NCBI RefSeq assembly: GCF_000142905.1
Contig: NW_013657676.1
Coordinates: 375,256 to 439,255 of the forward strand
Direction: 5' to 3'
From: Thecamonas trahens ATCC 50062
Taxonomy: Eukaryota > Apusozoa > Apusomonadida > Apusomonadidae
DNA: 64,000 nt
The notes beneath the pieces were generated by a model. It had not been told where the DNA came from. It searched no databases and was given only the letters and a program-made list of their open reading frames with translations. Made by a program: the position numbers and the translations under genes. This document shows, piece after piece, positions 1 to 8,636 of the stretch. Each line of letters starts with the position of its first letter. Positions within the stretch are counted from its first letter, which is position 1.

Positions 1-113
1 CCCCCGCCGCCCCCGCCCCCATGGACGTCGTCTCCACCACCGCCATCGTGCCGCAGTCCTCGAACTCGAGCTCTGCCGCACCCATGGACGTGGCTCCTGC
101 TTCGGCACAATGA
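1..113 (+). CDS. 3' end of an unidentified + strand gene (partial)
   Basis: An open frame enters from the left edge and stops with TGA at 111-113. It encodes a Pro/Ala stretch followed by a Ser/Asn/Ala-rich tail in which the tetrapeptide PMDV occurs twice (around bases 18-29 and 90-101). Nothing identifies a family. Support is limited to the open frame, GC-rich third positions and the fact that it ends 18 bases before the convergent ankyrin gene, matching the tight tail-to-tail spacing seen elsewhere in the window. The rest of the gene lies outside the window. Confidence 0.5.
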   Translation, partial: PAAPAPMDVVSTTAIVPQSSNSSSAAPMDVAPASAQ

Positions 114-131
114 ATTCATTGCCCCCGCTCA

Positions 132-1855
132 TCACGACGACTTGCGGCGCCGCTTCTTGGTTGTCTTGGTCGTCTTCTTCTTGCGCCGCTTCTTACTCAC
201 TTTGGTCTCGCCGTCAGCATCTGACTCTGCGTCGGCCTTCTTCTTCCGCCGCTTCTTCTTGGTCGTCTTGGTCGTCTTGGTCTCCACCGTAGCCACATCG
301 TCGGCATCCGACTCGACAGCCTTCTTCACCTTGCGCTTCTTCTTGGACTTCTTCTTGACCACCTTTCGCACTGGCGCTGAGGCCGAGCTGGAGGCCGAGG
401 CCGAGCCGGAGCCGGAGCCAGAGCCAGAGCCGGAGCCAGAGCCAGAGCCGGAGCCGGAGCTGTAGCCCGAGCCGGCGTCCGAGTCCTCAAAGTCCAGCGA
501 ACTCGAGTTGGAGCTGGAGCTCCCGCGCGGCCGCGACTTGACCCGGATCGTGCCCTCACGGCCGATGTTCTCGGATGAGTCGTCCTCGTCATACACCTTG
601 TTGAGCAAGTTCTTCGATTTGGCCTCGCGCTTCTTCATCGCCGCCAGCCGCTTGGAAGGCTTGCTCCGCAGCTTCTTGAGCCGCTTGCGGTCGGTGAGGA
701 GCTTGGCGCACGTGTTGTGGTCAAGCTTGTTGGCCAGATCGGCTGCCGAAAACGCCTTGGAGCCGTACGCAAAGTCGAGCTCGCGCAGCTCGCCAGCCTT
801 GTCGCGAACGTCCGAGTGGATGTGCCCAATAAGAGTCTTGGTCGATGTGTCCGTCGTGTACACTGCAATCTCTTCCAGCGACGCCTCGTGGTTGAAGAGA
901 ACCGCAAGGTGCGCCGGCGGCGCATCCTTCACCGCGTACCGGTGTGAGACCGGCACCCCAAGCCGGTACACCTCCTCGGCAGGCGCCGTCGCCACAGACG
1001 GCTCGATCTTGAGCAAGTATGCCAGTGAGTCGACCCGGCCCCACAGCACGCACAGGTGCGCCACCGTTCCGTTGATCACCCGGCCCTGGGTCGCCAGCAG
1101 CCGCTCGCCGTTGGCCGCCGCGTGCACGTCCGCGCCAAGGCCCACAAGCGTCTTCATCACAGAGTGCCGGTACAGGAGGACCGCAAGCTGCAGCGGCGTC
1201 ACCTCGGTCGCCAGGTTGATCCCCACATGATACGAGACCCGGTACGCCGCCTTGGCCCGCGCGTTCACGTCGCACCCCTTGCCCACCAGATACTTGACCA
1301 TGTCCGGCTTGTTGTACAGCACAGCCAGATGCAGCAGCGTCCCCTTGTTCACCACATACTATTCATCCGTCACACACCACCCCAGTCTCGCATGTGAGCA
1401 CCCAGTACCCTTCCTTCCCCCCCCACCTCCCCCCCTGTCTCACTGCAGCCACTTCCGCCTGCGGGCTTTTTTGCTCTTCCAACCAAACCTACCTCCTGAA
1501 CTCGCTCCAGCCCGCAGTCCCAGTCGAATACCACCGCCACATCACCACCACCATCACACCAGCTCGTCTGTGAGTCCTGCACACTATACCTCTACCTCCC
1601 CTTGCTTGCTACGCTTGCATCTTGTAGTCCTCACCCCCCCCCCCTCCCCCCCCCCCCCCTTCCCCCCTCAGTCCCCCCAACGGGCGGCCACCGAACACAG
1701 AGGCACCTTCCGCCGCTAAAGTCACCTACCGACAACTCGTGGTGAAGGGCAGAGGTGTAGCGGGTGGCACGCTTGCGCTTGGACGAGCAGTACTTCTTGA
1801 GAACCCACTTTTGCGAGCCCTTGATAGCCTTCTCGACCTCGGTCTTGACGCCCAT
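132..1855 (-). CDS. Ankyrin-repeat protein with basic low-complexity tail
   Basis: Two exons are inferred. Exon 1 (1855-1730) starts at ATG and encodes 42 residues beginning MGVKTEVEKA. Its donor reads GTAGGT, and the acceptor AG at 1360-1359 opens exon 2 (1358-132) in phase 0, giving about 450 residues. The first half has ankyrin-type repeats (TLLHLAVLYNKPDMVKYLV, TPLQLAVLL, AHLCVLW, AHLAVLFN). A long Ser-Gly stretch follows, then a Lys/Arg-rich tail of KKRRKKK blocks typical of nuclear localisation. Ankyrin arrays bind protein partners; the specific partner and pathway are unknown. The 371-base intron holds a long C/G homopolymer on the + strand near 1627-1664. The gene is divergent from TBCCD1 with about 200 bases between starts. 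Exon 1 is inferred from splice signals and phase only. Confidence 0.72.
401..461. repeat. Hexamer repeat gagccg/gagcca encoding (Ser-Gly)n
   Basis: An imperfect six-base repeat inside the ankyrin gene alternates gagccg and gagcca on the + strand and encodes Ser-Gly dipeptides on the minus strand. Unit number is likely to vary between strains. Confidence 0.8.
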
Positions 1856-2057
1856 GACGCAGCGGAAGAGGTGTGTACCCAGTGTCGCCAGTCCGCAGCC
1901 GCCTGCTGCCCCCCCCGCCCCCTGATCGATCACCTTCGCGCCACCGATCGATCGACTTGCCGGCGTCGGTGATCGCCAACACCCCACGCCGACCCCGCCC
2001 TTGCCCCGACCGCCTCTCCGCCCCGCACCCCACGCCCCTGCCCCACACTCCCACGGC

Positions 2058-3959
2058 ATGTTGTGGGTCAAACATGAGCTATTTGCCCATCAGCTCTCCT
2101 TCCTTCGAGAGCGCATTGGCTCGCTCAACAAGCTCCTGGACGTGGCACACTCGCTTCGCGCCGCTTGTGACCCCACGACGGCCTCGATCTCGTACGACCT
2201 TTTCCTGCTCCCCAACCCCCGCCCCCAACCTCTGCTCCCTCGCTACTCACGCTCTCTCGCACCACAGGCTCAAAGACTGGCTCAAGCTCGCGCACAATGA
2301 GCTCAATCTCAAGCCGGACTTGGGGCTTGTCGCTTTTGATACCTTCCGGGTCCTCGCGGCGCCGCTGGTGGCCGTCTCGGCCGTCAATGACAGCGGGGCG
2401 TCGTCGTCGTCCGGCGGCGATGACGCTACCGCCGGCCTCCCGTCTGTCTCGCGGGTAGTGACCGAAGACAAGGTTGATGCCACGCTGTTTGTGCTCTTCC
2501 TTTTTGTTCAGCTCTACCACCCGCACATGCTCCGGTCGCAGCTCGTCGAGCGGGTGGAGAACTCGCTCCTCCGCTACGAGGAGCGGATGCAGACCGAGTG
2601 GGTCCGCGCCCACGCCCGCCATCTGGTCCAGCTCCTCATCCACGGCACCGCCGAAGACGTGCTCTTCCGCAAGCACCACAAGGCGCCCACAAACGACACC
2701 CTCTTCTCGTTCACCGCCATCCCTCTCGCCCGCACCGAGGTTGCAAAGCTCGCCCTTGTCCTCGGCTCGGGCTACGACCACTTCCACATTGCGCCGCCGT
2801 CGCAGTTTCTCGTCCCCACTACTCTCGATGCAACAGCTGCCGTCATTGCCGGCCCTGCGCTTGTCAACTACATCACCGCTAACCTGACGGTCAACACCAC
2901 GGCGTACCCGCTGCTCCCGCTCCGCCGCCGCCCGCTCAACGAGGCCGAAGAGACAGAGATCTACACTTTTGACAACATGCCCGCCGAGCCGGCCGTACCC
3001 TACACCGAGCACGCCTCTTTTGCCAGCGAAGAGCGGTACGAGTCTGCGCCGCCGCTCGTCTATCGCGACATTGCCAAGAAAACAATGGGCAAGGTCTCGG
3101 CCGGCCTCTGGTCGTCGTCGCTCCGCTCGCTACACATTGTGCGGTGCAAGCACCAGTACATGTACTTTCTGGGCCCGCACGACTACGTCACCATCTACGG
3201 CTGCAAGAACTTGACCATTGTCGTTGGCGCTGTCGCCAAGGCTGTCCGCGTGCAGCGCTGCGTCGGCGTCCGCCTCATCTGCGCCACCGCCGCCCTCACC
3301 GTCAAGAACTGTGTCAACTCGTCGTTTTACCTCTTCTCGCTCACTCGCCCGCTTCTCAAGGAAAGTCCGAGCGCCTCACCTTTGCTCCGTTCAACACACA
3401 CTACCCGCTCCTTGGCGCACACCTTGAGCGTGCCGGCCTTGACCCATCGGCGCCCAACAAGTGGAACGAGGTCATCTCGCTCTACTCGGCCGCCGCCGCA
3501 GACGCCGCCGCCTCACACGCCGAGCTGGCCTCTATTTCCGAGCGCGACGCGTCGACGTCGTTTGCCCTGCTCAAACCTGACAAGTTTACGCCGTTTGTCG
3601 TTCCGCTGCACATGGAGGGCGCGACGCGGAAGAACCCGTTCCCGCTTCCGCCCTCCTTTGCCGACGCCCTCGCCGCCCGTCAGGCCGAGATCGACTCGTT
3701 CCTTCAACTCATCTCCAACCCGCCGCTTCCCCTCGAGCAGCACGCAGAGTTCCAAAGCATCATGCACAAGCGCTTTCGGGAGTGGATGTCCAAGTCGTGT
3801 CCCTCGGCCCTCCGCGAAGTCCATCAGCTCCTCCTCGCTGCCAACGTCGAGCGAGCCTCGCGCCTCCCGGAGCAGTCGGTCGTCTCGTATCCGTTGCCGG
3901 ACACCGACCGCACCGACCGCACCGACCGCACTGACCGCACTGACGCCTCGCGCGGATGA
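2058..3959 (+). CDS. TBCCD1: TBCC domain-containing protein 1 (one apparent base missing)
   Basis: Exon 1 is 2058-2191 and opens MLWVKHELFAHQLSFL. The intron is 2192-2267 (donor GTACGA, acceptor CACAG). Exon 2 runs 2268-3959. The protein of about 608 residues follows TBCCD1 end to end: a helical N-terminal half, then a C-CAP/TBCC beta-helix (HIVRCKHQYMYFLGPHDYV, then LTFAPFNTHYPLL) and the C-terminal stretch VPLHMEG to FREWMSK. In animals and algae this protein links centrosome or basal body to Golgi and cell polarity. At about 3355-3363 the frame must change by one missing base: RPLL is read in one frame and SERLTFAPF in the next, with unbroken family similarity across the join. The C-terminus ends in a (TDR)n microrepeat from ACCGACCGC units. 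It converges on VPS50 with 54 bases between stops. Confidence 0.9.
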
Positions 3960-4013
3960 CTTGCCTTTGCTGGCGATGCCCTGCCGGCGCAGCAGGTGTC
4001 CAACGTGTGCCGT

Positions 4014-7000
4014 TCACGGCGCCTGCAGCTTGGAGATGTACTGGATCACCTTTTGCCGCGTCTTGCGGCCGAGATCGCCTGCTCCCGACGAGACCAGCCC
4101 GGTCAGCTGCTTCACCGAGTACTCGCCAAAGTGGTCCTTGATCCACGGCATGATCTCGTGCTCCTGCAGGTAAAAGGCCTTGACAAAGCCCTCGACTCGC
4201 GCCATCCCAGGCAGCGGCGAGAGTCGTGTCAGCTTGGACAGCTCCGACCGGAAGACAGAGAGGTCCAGGAACATCAGCGCTCGACCCTCAATCGAGCACT
4301 TTTTCGTCGTCGCATACCCCTCGACAAGCATTGTTGCCATGCATTCGATGATCGATGCCCAGAGCTTGTCCTGGATCTCGCTCGGCACCACGGTCTCCGA
4401 GAGCGACGCAAACCGCGAAGCAAGCATCTGCGACTCGCGCGTCAGCAGGTTGACATATCCGTTGTGCTCCATGCCCACTTCTTTCGGACTAAAGTTGACC
4501 GAGTTGAGCGCTTGCCACGACGCGCTGAGGTCGATAAGCCGCGTCCCCACGTTGGCGTACATGTACTCGCGCAGCGGGTTGAGCTGCGCCACGCTCGTCT
4601 CGTAAAACGAGGCCACTGCCCCGCGCAGCTGCTTGTCCACAGACTCCTCCACCTGCGGCCGGACCTCGCGAAGTACCTCGCCTACAAACACCAGCGACTC
4701 AATGCCTACCACCCGCTCCGCCAGCCCGTACAGCGTCGTCGGCGAGCCGAGGTTGACAATCGAGCACAGCGAGGGCAGCGACTCGAGCGGGAGGAGGCCA
4801 AGCCCGCGGACAACAAACGCCTCCAGCCCGGCGTCCACCGCCGAATCCGCACGCACAAGCGCTAACACGCGCGTCGTCTCGCTTTCCGGCGAGCTGCCGC
4901 TGCCACTCGCCACCGCTCGCGCCAGCAGCCCCGTCAGCGAGTTGGACGATGACGATTTCGGCATCTTGCCCTTGCCTCCCTTGCTTCCCTTGCCCCCGCT
5001 GCCCGAGCTGCCCACGCCCAGCACGCCCGAGCCGTCGCCGGCGCTGTTGCTGCCGCCGCTTCCGGTCCCGTTGCCGCCGGCGTTGCCGCCGCTTGCGCTG
5101 GCGCCACTGCCGCTCTCGCCGGCGCCTGCCCCGCTCTCGCTCGCCGCACCGCCGGCCGTCCGTGGGTCGAGCGTAAGCTCGCGGACAAGGTCCTGCCCGC
5201 GGAGGCCAAACAGCTTGAAGACTGAAAACACGTAGAAGAGAAGCAGCTCCTCCATCCCGTTGAGCACCTCGCCCGAGCATGCCTGCAGCGCCGGGAGAAG
5301 GTGGGTGTACTCGGCGAGCGCGCGAAGGAGCGAGATGGTGGCTGAGCCGACCAGCGGTCCGCCGCGCTCGCCGGCAGCCACCTCGCCTCTGCCACCTGCA
5401 TCGCCACTGGCGACGACGGAGGCGGCTTCGTCGACCGGCGGCGCAAGCGCACGGAATGGGTTGCCCTCCATCGCAAACCGCTCGGTCAACGAGAGACGGC
5501 CGCCGGTTGACGCTGTCGCCGTCACTGGGCGCGCCAGCACCGATTGACGTGGGCGAACAAACTTCAGGTCTGCCACTCCGTACGAGGCGTGGACCGGCCA
5601 CCGCTGCCAGGTATCGTTCTCAAGAATGGTCTTGAGGTGGTCCAGCGCCTTGGCATGCGCCGTCTCAAAGTACGTCGTCGCAAACGCCCGGGTCGCCGCT
5701 CGCAGCGACCCGCACTTGGTCTCCGAGTACTCGTCGCCGATGACGGCGAGGCCAGTCGCCAGCTCGAGCGTGCCAAAAACAGCCGACGGCGGGAGAAGCG
5801 CCACGTTGGCCACTGACACAAACGAAACCACATACCGCTCCAGTGAGGCCCAGAGCTTGTCTGACCGCAGCTCCCGGAGCATCGCGCCCACGCCCACAAT
5901 CAGCGGCATTTCCGGGGGAAGCTCACTGGCATCTGCGGCTGCGGCCGCCGCGGCCCTGTGCCATGACTCGACGGCAGAGTAGTTGTACAGCAGGTCGCAC
6001 CCGCACGCCGCAAGCTCGCGGAGCGTCTCCACAAACGCGTCCTCGGGCACCAGCGCTGCAAGCTCCTTGAACTTGAACTTGGTCCGGTACATCCGCATCT
6101 TTTTGCTCGATACCTTGCCGTCGCGTGCTACCACAGAGAGCACCACGTTGCGCGTCGCCAGCCGCACCGCATCGACCACAATCGAGCCAAGCGTCTTGAC
6201 AGAGACCTCCTTGCCGGCCGCGGCGTAGCCCGAGAGTACTGCACCGTATCGCTCTGCATCAAACGAGACAAAGGCCTCGCGGATGGCGTCGCCCATCGAG
6301 ACCACTGCCGCGTTGCGCGCGTTGGTCACTTGTGCTCGCAGGTGCGATGCGCACACCAGCGTCGGCGGCTCGCGCGCGGCCTGGTCCTCGACGGGGCTGT
6401 CATCGGCCACCTCGTCGCATTTGCCATTTTCATCTTCTTCTTCGTCGACTTTGTCCGCTTCCGCCACACGTGCTTCGGCTGCGTCGAGCGCCGCCAGGAC
6501 CTCGTCTGCCAGCGTCACGGCGTCGGCAAACGCACCGAGCTCGAGCTGCGCGTCGATGGCGGCCGGCGCCTGCTCCAGCGACGACAGGACCGAGAGCAGG
6601 TCCAAGACGGCGGTAGCCGTCGCTTTGCACTCTACCGCCGAAGAGACTGCCAGGCCCGAGGTAGTCAGGTTGTCGCGCGCGGCGCCCAGATTGCGGCGGC
6701 CGTTAGAGCAAATGACTCCTGCAAACTGCAGATCGGTCTCCACCTCGCGGACCCGCTGCATGCCCGAGACAAACGAGTCGTACGACTCTTTCAGCCGCGC
6801 GTCGAGTACACGTTGGATCCGTGCCAGGCCGGCGTCGAGCACAGCCTCCTGCTCCTCCAGCCAGTCCACAGGCACGGTCGAGCCGCGACCGCCACCAGGC
6901 AGCGACTCAAAGACATAGGCCAGCCCGTCCCGCCCGGTTTCAAAGAACGCCTCATCGACCTCAAAGTCCTTCGGCCGCACCAGTACCATCTCTGCGCCGT

Positions 7001-7139
7001 CCCCTTCGTCCTCACCCGGACCTGCACCCTCCGCAGGAGCTGCAGCCTCAGCCCCAGTCCCGACCGACGGCTCTGCCCCTGCCTCCTCAGTGCTCGTCCG
7101 CGCTCCAGGACGAGCCAGGGATGCGACCACAGTAGCCAT
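4014..7139 (-). CDS. VPS50: Syndetin (VPS50), EARP complex subunit
   Basis: A single-exon gene of 1041 residues. Syndetin replaces VPS54 in the EARP tethering complex, which acts in endosomal recycling. The N-terminal third has the helical Vps54_N-like region (KDFEVDEAFFETG, then VREVETDLQFAGVICSNGRR). The last 150 residues carry the diagnostic C-terminal domain: YLQEHEIMPWIKDHFGEYS, then VKQLTGLVSSG, then RQKVIQYI, closely matching animal and plant VPS50. A Gly/Ser-rich insertion at about residues 660-735, followed by a short Lys-rich patch, is not part of the usual family architecture. A short Glu/Asp-rich stretch lies near residue 235. The start is the first ATG, preceded by Pro-rich noncoding sequence. 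Confidence 0.93.
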   Translation of the reverse strand: MATVVASLARPGARTSTEEAGAEPSVGTGAEAAAPAEGAGPGEDEGDGAEMVLVRPKDFEVDEAFFETGRDGLAYVFESLPGGGRGSTVPVDWLEEQEAVLDAGLARIQRVLDARLKESYDSFVSGMQRVREVETDLQFAGVICSNGRRNLGAARDNLTTSGLAVSSAVECKATATAVLDLLSVLSSLEQAPAAIDAQLELGAFADAVTLADEVLAALDAAEARVAEADKVDEEEDENGKCDEVADDSPVEDQAAREPPTLVCASHLRAQVTNARNAAVVSMGDAIREAFVSFDAERYGAVLSGYAAAGKEVSVKTLGSIVVDAVRLATRNVVLSVVARDGKVSSKKMRMYRTKFKFKELAALVPEDAFVETLRELAACGCDLLYNYSAVESWHRAAAAAAADASELPPEMPLIVGVGAMLRELRSDKLWASLERYVVSFVSVANVALLPPSAVFGTLELATGLAVIGDEYSETKCGSLRAATRAFATTYFETAHAKALDHLKTILENDTWQRWPVHASYGVADLKFVRPRQSVLARPVTATASTGGRLSLTERFAMEGNPFRALAPPVDEAASVVASGDAGGRGEVAAGERGGPLVGSATISLLRALAEYTHLLPALQACSGEVLNGMEELLLFYVFSVFKLFGLRGQDLVRELTLDPRTAGGAASESGAGAGESGSGASASGGNAGGNGTGSGGSNSAGDGSGVLGVGSSGSGGKGSKGGKGKMPKSSSSNSLTGLLARAVASGSGSSPESETTRVLALVRADSAVDAGLEAFVVRGLGLLPLESLPSLCSIVNLGSPTTLYGLAERVVGIESLVFVGEVLREVRPQVEESVDKQLRGAVASFYETSVAQLNPLREYMYANVGTRLIDLSASWQALNSVNFSPKEVGMEHNGYVNLLTRESQMLASRFASLSETVVPSEIQDKLWASIIECMATMLVEGYATTKKCSIEGRALMFLDLSVFRSELSKLTRLSPLPGMARVEGFVKAFYLQEHEIMPWIKDHFGEYSVKQLTGLVSSGAGDLGRKTRQKVIQYISKLQAP

Positions 7140-7957
7140 GCGTGTGTATGTGTTGACAATTAAAGGCTACGCTTGGGATGGGGTGGCTGTGGAGGGGTGT
7201 GGTGTGAGTGTGTGTGCGTGAGCGTGTGAGGGGGAACGGGGAGGGGGGAGGTCACGCAGTGTCGCCGGTCGTCAACCAGGCTGCGGCCCCCCCTGCCTGC
7301 CCCCCCCTCTCCCTCGACATGGGCGTGATCAACTCAATCCTGGCTCACTATACTCCTTCTTTACCGATGGCTGTCTCATAATAATGCCCCCCCCCCCCCC
7401 TCTCCCCCTCTCCCCCCTGACATACTCTGTGGCTCTATTCGTTTCTGATGAGGTCATGGCTGTGACTGGCGAGTGCGACTCGAATCACACTGGCCGAGTC
7501 TGGGTCGAATCGCCAGGCGAGTCGCCAACCGAGTCGCAAGGAGGCGACGACGCTTCGTGGAGAGCTTCCAGACGAGTTGCCACACTCCACCCAGACTCTC
7601 CCATCTACGCCACCTACTCTCCAACGCACACCCTAACAACGAGGTGAAGCGTGTTGAAGTACTTTGACAAACGTTGATCTGCCTCTTTGTTTCGTTTCGG
7701 CTTCTTTTCCCACCTCCCCCCTTCCCCTTATCCCTCCCTCTGCTTCGAACGCGTGGTCTCCAGGTTCGATCAACCTTCGCAGCGTTCCAAAGAAGTCCTC
7801 AATAGAGAGTGACCAAAACCCGGCGCGCATTTCCGACGCTCACGCGCAACTACTTTGCCAACGCAACCCGTGACCACGACGTCGCCGTTGTAGCAGTCAT
7901 TGTTCTTGTCACTCTCATCATTATTGTCTTAGTACTCTAAGCCTCTCTTTGCTCTGC
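7140..7957. other. Noncoding stretch between divergent VPS50 and a small coiled-coil gene
   Basis: 818 bases. The part next to VPS50 is GT-rich, followed by C-rich runs near 7287-7311 and a 14-C run at 7387-7400. Between about 7450 and 7640 short frames stay open on both strands, but none has a recognisable domain. A possible tail-anchor exon at 7803-7940 is listed separately. No RNA gene was recognised. Confidence 0.5.
7803..7940 (+). CDS. Possible last exon of a small tail-anchored protein
   Basis: A frame open from about 7806 encodes a basic segment (VTKTRRAFPTLTRNYFANAT), then an acidic RDHD, then roughly 20 consecutive hydrophobic residues (VAVVAVIVLVTLIIIVLVL) ending exactly at TAA 7938-7940. 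A C-terminal membrane helix ending at the stop is the layout of tail-anchored proteins such as SNAREs or Sec61-beta-type proteins. An acceptor-like AG sits at 7804-7809, but I could not place upstream exons or a start codon. An overlapping frame encodes a different short polypeptide ending at 7873. Function unknown; this may be chance. Confidence 0.3.
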
Positions 7958-8503
7958 ATGTCTGATTCTGCACGCCATGCACGTTCCGCCCCTCTTGCCG
8001 TCCTCGACGCCGTGCGCGAGCAGGTAGCCGCCACGGCGTCGAACCCGACCGAGGCCCGCCTGTACGCGCTGATGCAGCGGATGTGCGAGCTCAATTGTGA
8101 GCTTGAAAAGTCGCGCTTCGACTCGCAACGCGTCCGCCAAACCAACGCCATCATCATGAAGCGCATGATGACCGCCCTCACCGCCAACCGCGAGCTCGCC
8201 GACCAGAACTCCCGCCTTCGCGGCGCTCTGACCCACCTTGTCAAGCGGGTCATCAACGGCCGCCAGATGGTCGGCCCGCCGGCTGTGGTTGCTTCCGACC
8301 TCGCGCAGCAGCCAGCTGCGGTCTCGCCCGCCGCTGCCACCGCCGCTGACGGTGCTGTGCCCGCGCCTGCGCGGCTCGCCGATCCGCGCCGCGCCCAAAG
8401 GCTGCAAGCCTCGGTTGCCGCTGCCCGCCGCGATCTCATCCATCGTCCGCCGCGTGTCCACCGCGCCTCGCGCTCGCCGTCGCTCGAACCTAAGCCGATT
8501 TAG
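7958..8503 (+). CDS. Small coiled-coil protein of unknown function
   Basis: About 181 residues starting MSDSARHARSAPL; another in-frame ATG lies three codons upstream. Residues 10-100 are predicted helical with heptad-like spacing (LYALMQRMCELNCELEKSR, then ANRELADQNSRLRGALTHL), consistent with a coiled coil. The second half is Ala/Pro-rich and ends in an Arg/Ser-rich basic tail (HRASRSPSLEPKPI). No family was recognised. High GC at third positions and a clean stop 133 bases before the convergent CASD1-like gene support it as real. Confidence 0.65.
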   Translation: MSDSARHARSAPLAVLDAVREQVAATASNPTEARLYALMQRMCELNCELEKSRFDSQRVRQTNAIIMKRMMTALTANRELADQNSRLRGALTHLVKRVINGRQMVGPPAVVASDLAQQPAAVSPAAATAADGAVPAPARLADPRRAQRLQASVAAARRDLIHRPPRVHRASRSPSLEPKPI

Positions 8504-8636
8504 CTCTCTCCTGTACCTCCCTCCCTCCCCCCCCCCCCTCCCCTTTCTACTCCCCTCCCCCCTCTACTATCGAGGGTGAGAGGAGAGTACTACGTTAATG
8601 TCTTTGTGTTGTTGTCTGTCTCTGTCGAGTGCCGCC

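Noticed and set aside
4014-7139. VPS54 rather than VPS50 as the identity of the large tethering-complex subunit
   Set aside because: The C-terminus (KQLTGLVSSG, then RQKVIQYI) is specific to syndetin/VPS50, and the VPS54 C-terminal domain is not seen.
7750-7800. tRNA-like T-arm string (AGGTTCGATCAACCT)
   Set aside because: The loop is five bases rather than seven and no matching acceptor, D or anticodon arms surround it.
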